This document shows positions 5,664 to 12,788 of a stretch of DNA of 16,998 nucleotides, piece by piece. The notes beneath the pieces are model-generated. The model did no database searches, was not told where the DNA came from, and saw nothing but the letters and a program-made list of their open reading frames with translations. A program made the position numbers and the translations under genes. Position 1 is the first letter of the stretch. Each line of letters begins with the position of its first letter. The DNA is from Candidatus Sabulitectum sp. (GTDB taxonomy: Bacteria > Fermentibacterota > Fermentibacteria > Fermentibacterales > Fermentibacteraceae), in contig JAGLDB010000018.1 of assembly GCA_023145935.1 (NCBI GenBank), positions 1 to 16,998 of the forward strand. The letters are read 5' to 3'.

Positions 5664-8085
5664 CCTGCTGCTTGCTTCAATGCTGGCCGCTGTGCCTGAC
5701 GGGTTCGACCTGAACTCTGCTACTTACGAGGAGCTTCTTGGTCTGGAAGGACTTACTTCAGAGCAGGTTGTTGTTCTTTACGACTACATACAGGGCACTG
5801 GAGGGCTGGAGAATGTTTATGAGGTGGTGGATCTTCCAGAATTCACACCTGCTACCCTTGTATGGCTCAGGGAGAATGTAATTGTTCTGCCTGTGCCTGA
5901 ACCGGAGATCTCGTCACAGATCCTTAATGTTATGGAAAGACTCGCTCAGGAAGATGGCCCGGGAGATGCTGCAGTTGAGTACTGGGAGGACCTTCTTTTA
6001 AGACCCATGCCCATCAACCAGGCTTCCTGGTGGGATCTTCGCAGCCTGGACAGGGTGAGTTTTATCGATGCAGCATCGGTTGACAGCAGACTCAGAAGCC
6101 TTGGGCCTGTATCTTCTGTTTCATCCCTGCGCAGTACTGAGAATCTCCGTTACTACGGTTACCGCAACATGAGAGACTACGTTTCCACCCGTGAGCCTGA
6201 TTACTCTTCAACTGAATTCTACGGCAGTTATCGATTCATATATGATGACAATGAGGGCCGAAGTGGAATTGATGACGGGATCGAAGGACAGATCTCTGAA
6301 TTGCAAGCAGCGATATCGGATATTATCGAAGGCGGAAGAGAGCTTTCTTCCACTTCAATAGACAGCCTTGAGCTTATCACAAGACTGCAATCAGAATACG
6401 CACAACTTGTAGAAGCCCGTGATGTGACTGGTTTCAGCCACAGGGTCAGGGTGGGCTCAGGGGACAGATATCGCGCAGGAGCCAGGCTCTCCAGAGGGGT
6501 TAACTCTATTGCTGGAACCGATCTTGTCGCCGGGCTGGATGCTCCGGTAAATGAAAGATTCGATGTTGGAAAGGCATATTTTTCCTTTCAGGATGACGGA
6601 TTTGTCAGGCAGGTGATAGCTGGTAATTACAGAGTTTCACTTGCTCAGGGGCTTCTGATCGACAACTCCGACGAACTCATGTACAGAAATACATACAGAA
6701 CATGGGGATTGACCCCTGATCTGACCTCATCCAGGCAGAATGCTCTTCTTGGAGGCGCAACCCGGATTGAAGCAGGACCGGTGCTCGGTTATGCCTTCGG
6801 TTCATTCACACCTCGTGATGCGCTGACAAATCTGGACGGCACGCCGAATGTTCTCTACCAGGGAGAACTCCGACCGGAGGAATACAGTGGTGTTCTTAAT
6901 GAAACCACTTACGGTGGTTATGCCTTTTATGACATGGGAGATTATCTTCCAGTGGGTACAGCGATCGGCATAGGAACTTTGCAGATACAGTACAGTGATT
7001 CCCTGAACCCTTCCGTGGCGGGAATGGACATTCCCAACGATACATACACCTGGGACTGCCCGGAGTATGCCTATATGCCTGCAGGCGACAAACTGAGCTA
7101 TCTGGCAGGTTCCGCACAGACTGTTTATGAGAACATGAGTGCTGAGGTGGAAGCAGTGCGTCAGGACAACGGTGCCTGGGCAAGCATTACCACAGCCAGC
7201 TGGCAGAACAACTGGTTTAATGTTTCGGCTTCATACAGGAACTATGCTCTTGATTTCATGAATCCGTACAACCGGGCTTTTTCGGAACAGCACAGATTTG
7301 ATGATACCGTTTTCGAAAAGCCTTACAGGCTGAATGATCCACTTGCTTCTCAGCTTGCAGATCTTCCTGTGCCTAAACCTGAAGAGGGTCTCTACATGGA
7401 GACTCGTTTCCAGGTAAGTCGTCAGGTTACCTTTACAAAGGTCTATCTTGATGTCTGGCGGAATCTGGCTTATGACACTGAGAACCTCAGGTTTCAGGGG
7501 GAAGTGGAGTATCGGCCGGTATGGCCGGTGAGGTTCCGGTTGAAGTACAAGTTCCAGGATAAGATCAACCACAAAGACATCGTACCAAGTAACTCCCGTA
7601 CACAGGAATTCACACTCCGTACATTCTCTCTTCCCTTTGGTGGAGATTATTTCAGCATGGAGCTCAGGTACGGAAACGTGGAGCTTACTCCCAATCCTCT
7701 TTACGGAGACGATAGAAATATGTGTGGCGGTTTTCTGGCCATGCGGTGGGAGCATGAATTCAGCCCGGAACTCTCGGTTCTGGGTGGCAGTACTTTCTGG
7801 ACAACCGATGGCATGAGCCAGTGGGAATTTGAAGATACCGGGATAGATTTTCTTGATGGGGATGGAACAAAGTTCTATGTCACCATGAAGAATACACTGT
7901 CGGACAATCTTCAGCTTCGCTTCAAGTTTGTCAGGAAAGACACTTTCTTTCCCCATAATGGATTTTACAGACCGGACCCCGATGATCAGTATCACTATCA
8001 GGGAGATCCGGATGAAACAGTAACAGATTTCGGTGATCATGTCACCGATTACGGTATTCGCTGCCAGCTTGACATTCGCTGGTAG
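5653..8085 (+). CDS. Outer-membrane beta-barrel with N-terminal helix-hairpin-helix (ComEA-like) domains
   Basis: 810 residues; ATG overlaps the upstream gene by 11 nt, with GGGGTG as a plausible ribosome binding site. A short hydrophobic leader (about 1-15, without basic residues) is followed by FDLNSATYEELLGLEGL...YIQGTGGLENVYEVVDL (about 18-62), a helix-hairpin-helix unit as in ComEA DNA receptors. A second degenerate unit follows at about 120-165 (INQASWWDLRSLDRV). Residues about 185-810 are many Tyr/Phe/Trp-rich strands ending CQLDIRW, consistent with a large outer-membrane barrel. A charged, helix-forming insert (about 210-262) lies early in the barrel. Proteins of this design occur in Bacteroidetes and relatives without a settled function. 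The HHH units would face the periplasm, so binding of incoming DNA is an attractive inference but unproven. Confidence 0.75.
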   Translation: MLFSLLLASMLAAVPDGFDLNSATYEELLGLEGLTSEQVVVLYDYIQGTGGLENVYEVVDLPEFTPATLVWLRENVIVLPVPEPEISSQILNVMERLAQEDGPGDAAVEYWEDLLLRPMPINQASWWDLRSLDRVSFIDAASVDSRLRSLGPVSSVSSLRSTENLRYYGYRNMRDYVSTREPDYSSTEFYGSYRFIYDDNEGRSGIDDGIEGQISELQAAISDIIEGGRELSSTSIDSLELITRLQSEYAQLVEARDVTGFSHRVRVGSGDRYRAGARLSRGVNSIAGTDLVAGLDAPVNERFDVGKAYFSFQDDGFVRQVIAGNYRVSLAQGLLIDNSDELMYRNTYRTWGLTPDLTSSRQNALLGGATRIEAGPVLGYAFGSFTPRDALTNLDGTPNVLYQGELRPEEYSGVLNETTYGGYAFYDMGDYLPVGTAIGIGTLQIQYSDSLNPSVAGMDIPNDTYTWDCPEYAYMPAGDKLSYLAGSAQTVYENMSAEVEAVRQDNGAWASITTASWQNNWFNVSASYRNYALDFMNPYNRAFSEQHRFDDTVFEKPYRLNDPLASQLADLPVPKPEEGLYMETRFQVSRQVTFTKVYLDVWRNLAYDTENLRFQGEVEYRPVWPVRFRLKYKFQDKINHKDIVPSNSRTQEFTLRTFSLPFGGDYFSMELRYGNVELTPNPLYGDDRNMCGGFLAMRWEHEFSPELSVLGGSTFWTTDGMSQWEFEDTGIDFLDGDGTKFYVTMKNTLSDNLQLRFKFVRKDTFFPHNGFYRPDPDDQYHYQGDPDETVTDFGDHVTDYGIRCQLDIRW

Positions 8086-8097
8086 GCAGGAGGACAA

Positions 8098-9270
8098 ATG
8101 GGTATAACAGCAGGCGGATTGATTATTCTTCTGGCCCTGTCAGGCGGCCTGCCTGAGGTATTGTGGCTGGGAGATCAGGGAGTTTCCGGTTCAGCGGCGG
8201 CGGCAGGTATGGGCAACACTGTGTATGCAGATGGTTCTCCACTGGCAGCGGTGCAGAACCCTGTGGCAGCGGCGCTGCTTCCTGAAGGTTTCAGCGCCGG
8301 TATCACCGGTGCTCTGGCTCTGGATATTGAAAAAAGAACCCGAAGAGTTTATGACAGTTTTGGCGGTGTGGTAGGGGAATCTGAGCACAGTTTCAATCAG
8401 AACTTCCACCCTCTTCCCGGAGCAGCAGCCCTTTCATGGAAGCAGGGCAATCTGGCTGTTTCAGCTGGATGGAGAGCATCTTCAACATTTGGTTATGCGT
8501 ACAGCCGGGTAATGAATGATGGCGACTATGTAAAAATAGCAGAAGAAACACTTGATTTCACTGGAATGCTTAACGATTTTGGTCTTTCAGTTGCATGGGC
8601 TCAGTGGAACTCTTTTTCCTTCGGTGCAGGTGGAAGTTTCGTAACAGGAACCAGGTCTATGGATTACCGGATTGATTATGTAGATCCAACTGCTACCGAT
8701 TTTGAAAATGAGGTTGAAACCGATATTTCAGGAATGATCGCCCGCGGATCTGCACTGATCGATCTCGGCAGGGTAACATTCTGTGCTGGAATTGAGCAAG
8801 CGTTAAGCTGGAAATGTGAAGTAGACACAGTAGAGATCGATTTGACTCTTCCCATGACGGTTAGAGCAGGTTTGAGATATCAGCCTGGTAACAGACTCAT
8901 GAGTCTTTTTGTTGCCGATTTCTGGTGGTCAGGCACATCGTCTGTTGAAATTGATGACTTGGATGCAGCCATGAGAAATTCATGGGGATTCGGTGCCGGC
9001 GTAGAGAATACTTTACCAGGCAATACAATAGGCAGAGCTGGCTTTGAATACGACAGTTCTCCCGTTGCAGGCGCTCTTGACAGAATGAAGTTTACAACAG
9101 GTCTTGGCTGGATCATTGATGACCTTGCTGTGGACGCGGCAATAAGCTTCTCACCTGTTCGCTGGGATCAGTATCAGGCTGATGGTCTTCCGTCATTTAC
9201 ATCAGGGGATTCTCTTGTGGTGGAATCCAGCAGAACTGCTTTTACCCTTGGTGTTTCCAGGACATTCTAG
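8098..9270 (+). CDS. Second PorV-like outer-membrane beta-barrel protein
   Basis: 390 residues; GCAGGAGGA precedes the ATG, 12 nt after the upstream stop. The leader MGITAGGLIILLALSGG lacks basic residues but is hydrophobic. GSAAAAGMGNTVYADGSPLAAVQNPVA (about residues 31-57, the stretch including AAAAGMGNT) matches the GARAAGMGGA...NPA start of PorV/UPF0164-type barrels. The remaining sequence alternates short hydrophobic strands and polar turns and ends AFTLGVSRTF, with a C-terminal Phe signal. It is closer to normal PorV length than the copy at 4845-5663 and is not obviously a direct duplicate of it. It sits directly after the HHH barrel, so the three barrels probably work together. Function inferred only from class. 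Confidence 0.68.
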   Translation: MGITAGGLIILLALSGGLPEVLWLGDQGVSGSAAAAGMGNTVYADGSPLAAVQNPVAAALLPEGFSAGITGALALDIEKRTRRVYDSFGGVVGESEHSFNQNFHPLPGAAALSWKQGNLAVSAGWRASSTFGYAYSRVMNDGDYVKIAEETLDFTGMLNDFGLSVAWAQWNSFSFGAGGSFVTGTRSMDYRIDYVDPTATDFENEVETDISGMIARGSALIDLGRVTFCAGIEQALSWKCEVDTVEIDLTLPMTVRAGLRYQPGNRLMSLFVADFWWSGTSSVEIDDLDAAMRNSWGFGAGVENTLPGNTIGRAGFEYDSSPVAGALDRMKFTTGLGWIIDDLAVDAAISFSPVRWDQYQADGLPSFTSGDSLVVESSRTAFTLGVSRTF

Positions 9271-9283
9271 AAAGGAAGGTATT

Positions 9284-10885
9284 ATGCTCACAAGAATTGC
9301 GCTGGTACTATTCCTTCTGGCAACCTCTGTACAGGCTGAGATTGTTTATTTAAACATTCTTCACACTAATGATATTCACGGAGGGATAGCCTCGCGGGAG
9401 GCGTCTTTCATGAACCCGGATTTTCCTCCTGGAATCGGAGGTGGTGCCTGGATAGCCACTTATGTAAAACAAGTCAGGGAGGAGTGTCTGGAGAGCGGTG
9501 AGTACTGCCTGCTTATTGATGCTGGAGACATCTGGCAGGGAACTCCTGTAGGCAATTACAACTCAGGCGAATTCATGATGGAATGGATGAATTCCATGGA
9601 TTATGACATGATGACACTGGGTAATCATGACTTTGACCATGGAGCGGTAAATGCTATTGAAAAAGCAGGAATGGCGGATTTTCCTGTGATCTGCACCAAT
9701 TTCACCACACTTGACGGTGAAATACCTGCCCCGATTGTTCCATACATCTTCATGGACATGGACGGCATCAGTGTGGCCTTTGTGGGTGTTACTACTTCTG
9801 ATACATATGGTCTGGTTGATCCGGAGCTGCTTGAGGGGTATCTGATCACTCCTGAGCTTGAAGCAGTGGAAATCGCTCTGGAGGATGTGTATGCACAGGG
9901 CGCTGAAGTGGTTGTTCTGGTTTCACATCTGGGACAGCCGCCTGACCCGGAAAGATACACATCAAGGGTGTATGAGGCATGGGACAACGGGGAAGAGTAC
10001 ACAAAGGATTTTGCCTACAACACAGCAGAACTCACATGCATGGTGGAGGGAATTGATTTTATTGTAAGCGGTCATACTCATGTGGCTCTTCGCCAGCCCT
10101 GGGTTAATCCCCTTACCCACACAATTATAGTTCAGGGATATGCAAATGGTACAGGTATCGGGCACATCAGAATAGCAATGGATACAGAGACTGGATCAAT
10201 TGTCGGGTATGATCTGCCTGACGGAGAAGAATACATCAGTCTGCTTCATGACAGGTTCTGGCCGGATCAGGAACAGCTTGAGCTTATTAACGGCTACCGG
10301 GAAATAGCCGAAGCCGGTATGGATGAAGTGGTTGGCGAAGCTGTTACAGAGATTCCAAGAGGAGGTGCTGAGCACCCTCTTGGACGGCTCATGAGTGACG
10401 CTATCTGTGTAGCAACACAGGCTGATGTCGGGCTTCTGAACAGAGGCGGCATTCGTGCTGCCATTCCAAGAGGACCCATTACTCCCAGGATCATATTCAC
10501 GTCAATTCCCTTTGAAGAGGATCTTTACACTCTGGAAATAACAGGTGCTGAGCTTCTCGAAATACTGGAAACCGGAATGCAGGGCCGAAGGCGGGATATG
10601 GAAATATCCGGGTTTACATGCAACCGCAACCAGGCGGTAGACGATGGCAGCAAGATAGAAAACCCCATGATTAACGGCGTGCCTCTTGAACTGGATGCAG
10701 TATACATTCTTGCAACAACAGGATATCTGGCGCAGGGCAACGTAGGGTATGGCATAATGCTTGATCATGATGCGACTTTTGCAGGGGTAACACTGCTTCA
10801 GGCTGTTACTGGCCATATTACATCTTCTTCACCAATTGAACCAGACAATAGAACAAGGATCATCTGGATAGAAGAAGAAAGGTAG
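9284..10885 (+). CDS. Periplasmic 5'-nucleotidase / 2',3'-cyclic phosphodiesterase family enzyme
   Basis: 533 residues. Start ATG at 9284 chosen for AAGGAAGG just upstream and the clean signal peptide MLTRIALVLFLLATSVQA; upstream in-frame codons overlap the previous gene. The metallophosphatase domain shows all metal-binding blocks: NILHTNDIHGG (Asp30, His32), LLIDAGD (Asp82), LGNHDFDHG (Asn114, His115), VSHLG (His215) and VSGHTH (263-266). The C-terminal nucleotide-binding domain has LGRLMSDAI, GLLNRGGIRA and FTSIPFEEDL. The family uses two divalent metals to remove phosphate from nucleotides or cyclic nucleotides; UshA and YfkN are examples. No C-terminal wall anchor is seen, so it is probably periplasmic or outside the cell. 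All key residues are present, so it should be active; the exact substrate is open. Confidence 0.93.
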   Translation: MLTRIALVLFLLATSVQAEIVYLNILHTNDIHGGIASREASFMNPDFPPGIGGGAWIATYVKQVREECLESGEYCLLIDAGDIWQGTPVGNYNSGEFMMEWMNSMDYDMMTLGNHDFDHGAVNAIEKAGMADFPVICTNFTTLDGEIPAPIVPYIFMDMDGISVAFVGVTTSDTYGLVDPELLEGYLITPELEAVEIALEDVYAQGAEVVVLVSHLGQPPDPERYTSRVYEAWDNGEEYTKDFAYNTAELTCMVEGIDFIVSGHTHVALRQPWVNPLTHTIIVQGYANGTGIGHIRIAMDTETGSIVGYDLPDGEEYISLLHDRFWPDQEQLELINGYREIAEAGMDEVVGEAVTEIPRGGAEHPLGRLMSDAICVATQADVGLLNRGGIRAAIPRGPITPRIIFTSIPFEEDLYTLEITGAELLEILETGMQGRRRDMEISGFTCNRNQAVDDGSKIENPMINGVPLELDAVYILATTGYLAQGNVGYGIMLDHDATFAGVTLLQAVTGHITSSSPIEPDNRTRIIWIEEER

Positions 10886-10886
10886 T

Positions 10887-12260
10887 TTGTTGAAAATCAC
10901 TGTTCTTGGCGCCGGGCTGGCTGGTCTCAGTGCAGCTGAAGAGTTAGTCCGGCGGGGACACGAGGTAACAGTTCTGGAAAAAGATCCATCTTACGGGGGT
11001 CTTGCCGCAACTGTGAAGATGGATGGTTTTGAGTATGACCTTGGGCCACACAGATTTCACACATCAAACGGGAATATTCTTGACTCCGTAAAGGAACTAC
11101 CCGGGATCGAGCTTCTTGAACTGAATAGAATAAGCAGGATCAGGCTTCTTGACCGATATTTTGACTATCCTCTTGCTTTCAGTAATGTGTTGTCTACCAT
11201 GCCGTTGCACAAGGGAATAGGTATGGTGTTCAGTTTTTTCTGGGAGAGCATCAGAGGGCTTTTTGCGCCAAGGGAACAGGAAAGCTTTGAAGGCTGGGTG
11301 CTGAGCCGTTTTGGGCGTGGTCTTTACGACCTCTATCTGGCTCCGTACAATGAAAAACTCTGGGGCATTAAACCTTCTCAACTCAGTGCCGACTGGGCCA
11401 GTCAGCGGATAACGGTACCAAGTCTGGCAGGTCTGATAAAAGAGACTATTGTTCCCTCAAAGGAAACGGTGAGAAGCCTTGTGAGTACATTTCACTACCC
11501 CGTAGGTGGAATTGGTGAGATATGTCACGGGCTTGCTGCCAGGGTCACTGAGTCAGGTGGTAGAATTTTGTTGTCTACAAAACCCACTGCTCTGCATAAA
11601 ACCGGGAACGGGTGGCGTATCGATTTTAAGAATGGCCACATTTTCTCTGAAAAGATCATAAACACTATTCCAGTCAACGAGTACACAAAGTTGCTGGGAG
11701 ATATTCTTCCTGAGAAAGTTCATAGCGCTGCGGTGGATCTGAAGTTCAGAGCTCTGGTGTTCCTGACTGTAATGCTTGACAGTGATGTAACTCCAGCCGA
11801 TCACTGGATCTATACCTCTGAAGATCGCTATCTGTTTAACAGACTTTCGATTTCAAGGAATTTCGATCCTGATGTGCCTGCGCAGGTTGTTTTTGAATTC
11901 AGCTGTGAGAAGAATGATAGAATCTGGAACATGTCCAGGGAGGAACTTCTTGAAGCTACCGTACCAGGAGCTGAACACCTTGAGCTTTTTTCTGCCCGTA
12001 TGGTGATTGGTGTTCACCTTTCTCGCAGAGAGCACGCCTACCCCATATATGACCTTAACTATGCCAGGAATACATCGATGGTTCTGGATGCTCTGGATAA
12101 GATCCCGGACAGTGTCACCTGTGGAAGGCAGGGGTTGTTTCGCTACAACAACATGGATCATTCTATTGAAATGGGGAAATATGCTGCTCTTGAGATTCTT
12201 GGAGAAGCTACAGTGAAAGACCATTTCAATTGGGATGAAAATACATGGTCTGATGGTTGA
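10887..12260 (+). CDS. FAD-dependent amine-oxidase-fold protein (UDP-galactopyranose mutase / HemY-like)
   Basis: 457 residues if it starts at the TTG at 10887; a second TTG at 10890 is equally good, and slightly better spaced from AAAGG (10878-10882). No ATG is available near. The N-terminus ITVLGAGLAGLSAAEEL is a Rossmann FAD-binding motif (GxGxxG at 8-13), with Glu31 for the adenosine ribose. YDLGPHRFHT (50-59) and YNEKLWGIKPSQLSADW are hallmarks of the UDP-galactopyranose-mutase/protoporphyrinogen-oxidase-like branch. GRQGLFRYNNMDHSIEMGKYAA near the end is the second FAD-contact region. No signal peptide, so cytoplasmic or membrane-associated. UGM proper is about 370-400 residues, so a different substrate is likely, perhaps glycan or polyisoprenoid chemistry. 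It lies 1 nt after the nucleotidase and overlaps the next gene. Confidence 0.82.
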   Translation: MLKITVLGAGLAGLSAAEELVRRGHEVTVLEKDPSYGGLAATVKMDGFEYDLGPHRFHTSNGNILDSVKELPGIELLELNRISRIRLLDRYFDYPLAFSNVLSTMPLHKGIGMVFSFFWESIRGLFAPREQESFEGWVLSRFGRGLYDLYLAPYNEKLWGIKPSQLSADWASQRITVPSLAGLIKETIVPSKETVRSLVSTFHYPVGGIGEICHGLAARVTESGGRILLSTKPTALHKTGNGWRIDFKNGHIFSEKIINTIPVNEYTKLLGDILPEKVHSAAVDLKFRALVFLTVMLDSDVTPADHWIYTSEDRYLFNRLSISRNFDPDVPAQVVFEFSCEKNDRIWNMSREELLEATVPGAEHLELFSARMVIGVHLSRREHAYPIYDLNYARNTSMVLDALDKIPDSVTCGRQGLFRYNNMDHSIEMGKYAALEILGEATVKDHFNWDENTWSDG

Positions 12261-12642
12261 TCTTAGAAGAACAGGATCAATTCTGCTCATAGCAATTGGC
12301 GGTCTTTTCGTTTTCGGGGCTTTTGTTGATCCGACATTTCTCAGACCACTTCTCAGGATAACCTGTCACCGGCTTCCTCACAGATCATTTGACTGGGCAC
12401 CGGGTCTCTGTGCCAGATGCACATTCTTCTGGATCGGGATACTTGTATCATCTTCGCTGATGTTTTTCAGAAAACTTCCAGGTTCAATAGTACTGGGGTT
12501 GTTCCTCATGCTTCCCATGGCTCTTGATGGATCATTCCAGTTCATAGGCTTATATGAAAGTACCAACATCATTCGATTACTCACCGGTTGTTTTGCCGGG
12601 GCAGGGCTTTGCATCATGCTTGAGGGTGGCGCTAAACACTGA
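12235..12642 (+). CDS. DUF2085 integral membrane protein
   Basis: 135 residues from ATG at 12235; an internal ATG at 12253 (MVDLRRTG) is also possible and neither has a strong ribosome binding site. The gene overlaps the end of the FAD protein by 26 nt (8 nt with the later start), implying coupled translation. Four hydrophobic segments are visible at about 15-31, 64-77, 82-96 and 105-128. Between the first two is ITCHRLPHRSFDWAPGLCARC (43 to 62), the Cys-His...Cys-x-x-Cys signature of DUF2085, which suggests metal or haem binding or a redox role; no function is established. It is the last gene of the envelope operon. No terminator follows, and the next promoter begins 4 nt after its stop. Confidence 0.8.
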   Translation: MKIHGLMVDLRRTGSILLIAIGGLFVFGAFVDPTFLRPLLRITCHRLPHRSFDWAPGLCARCTFFWIGILVSSSLMFFRKLPGSIVLGLFLMLPMALDGSFQFIGLYESTNIIRLLTGCFAGAGLCIMLEGGAKH

Positions 12643-12645
12643 CTA

Positions 12646-12674
12646 TTGACAAATCCTTTCAAAAGCGTGAGATT
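12646..12674 (+). promoter_or_regulatory. Promoter of the GTPase gene
   Basis: Perfect -35 TTGACA (12646-12651). The -10 is weak: TGAGAT at 12668-12673 (16-nt spacer, as at the lipoprotein promoters) or GAGATT at 12669-12674 (17-nt spacer). Transcription would begin about 12680, right before the first leader stem at 12683. That fit supports the assignment. Confidence 0.5.
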
Positions 12675-12682
12675 TGATGCCG

Positions 12683-12788
12683 ACCAGAGGGTATCTGGTA
12701 TCCACAGAAAGTGGAAGAGGCCGAACCGAATGGTTCGCTGTTGCTCTTCCGCAAGAGCTTATTTCACTTGCGGAAAGGACGACTCAAT
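12683..12788 (+). promoter_or_regulatory. Structured 5' leader of the GTPase gene, candidate cis-regulatory RNA
   Basis: Seen directly: ACCAGA-GGGTA-TCTGGT (12683-12699); TCCAC-AGAAA-GTGGA (12701-12715); CGAACC-GAAT-GGTTCG (12722-12737), which can be enclosed by AAGAG (12715-12719) with CTCTT (12744-12748). Then come two mutually exclusive stems: GCTCTT-CCGC-AAGAGC (12743-12758), and TTCCGCAAG (12747-12755) with CTTGCGGAA (12767-12775). The last stem runs into the ribosome binding site AAAGGA (12774-12779), 9 nt before the ATG at 12789. Three partners for one CTCTT segment beside the ribosome binding site is the layout of a translational switch. I do not recognise a known riboswitch core. Ligand or trigger unknown. 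Confidence 0.6.

Noticed and set aside
7231..8097. A 288-codon open frame on the minus strand opposite the HHH barrel gene
   Set aside because: It lies wholly within a well-supported plus-strand gene, has no recognisable domain and appears to be a reading-frame shadow of that gene's codon bias.
12711..12788. N-terminal extension of the GTPase from GTG at 12711
   Set aside because: It has no ribosome binding site, would translate through three perfect hairpins, and the family's N-terminus matches the ATG at 12789 behind AAAGGA.
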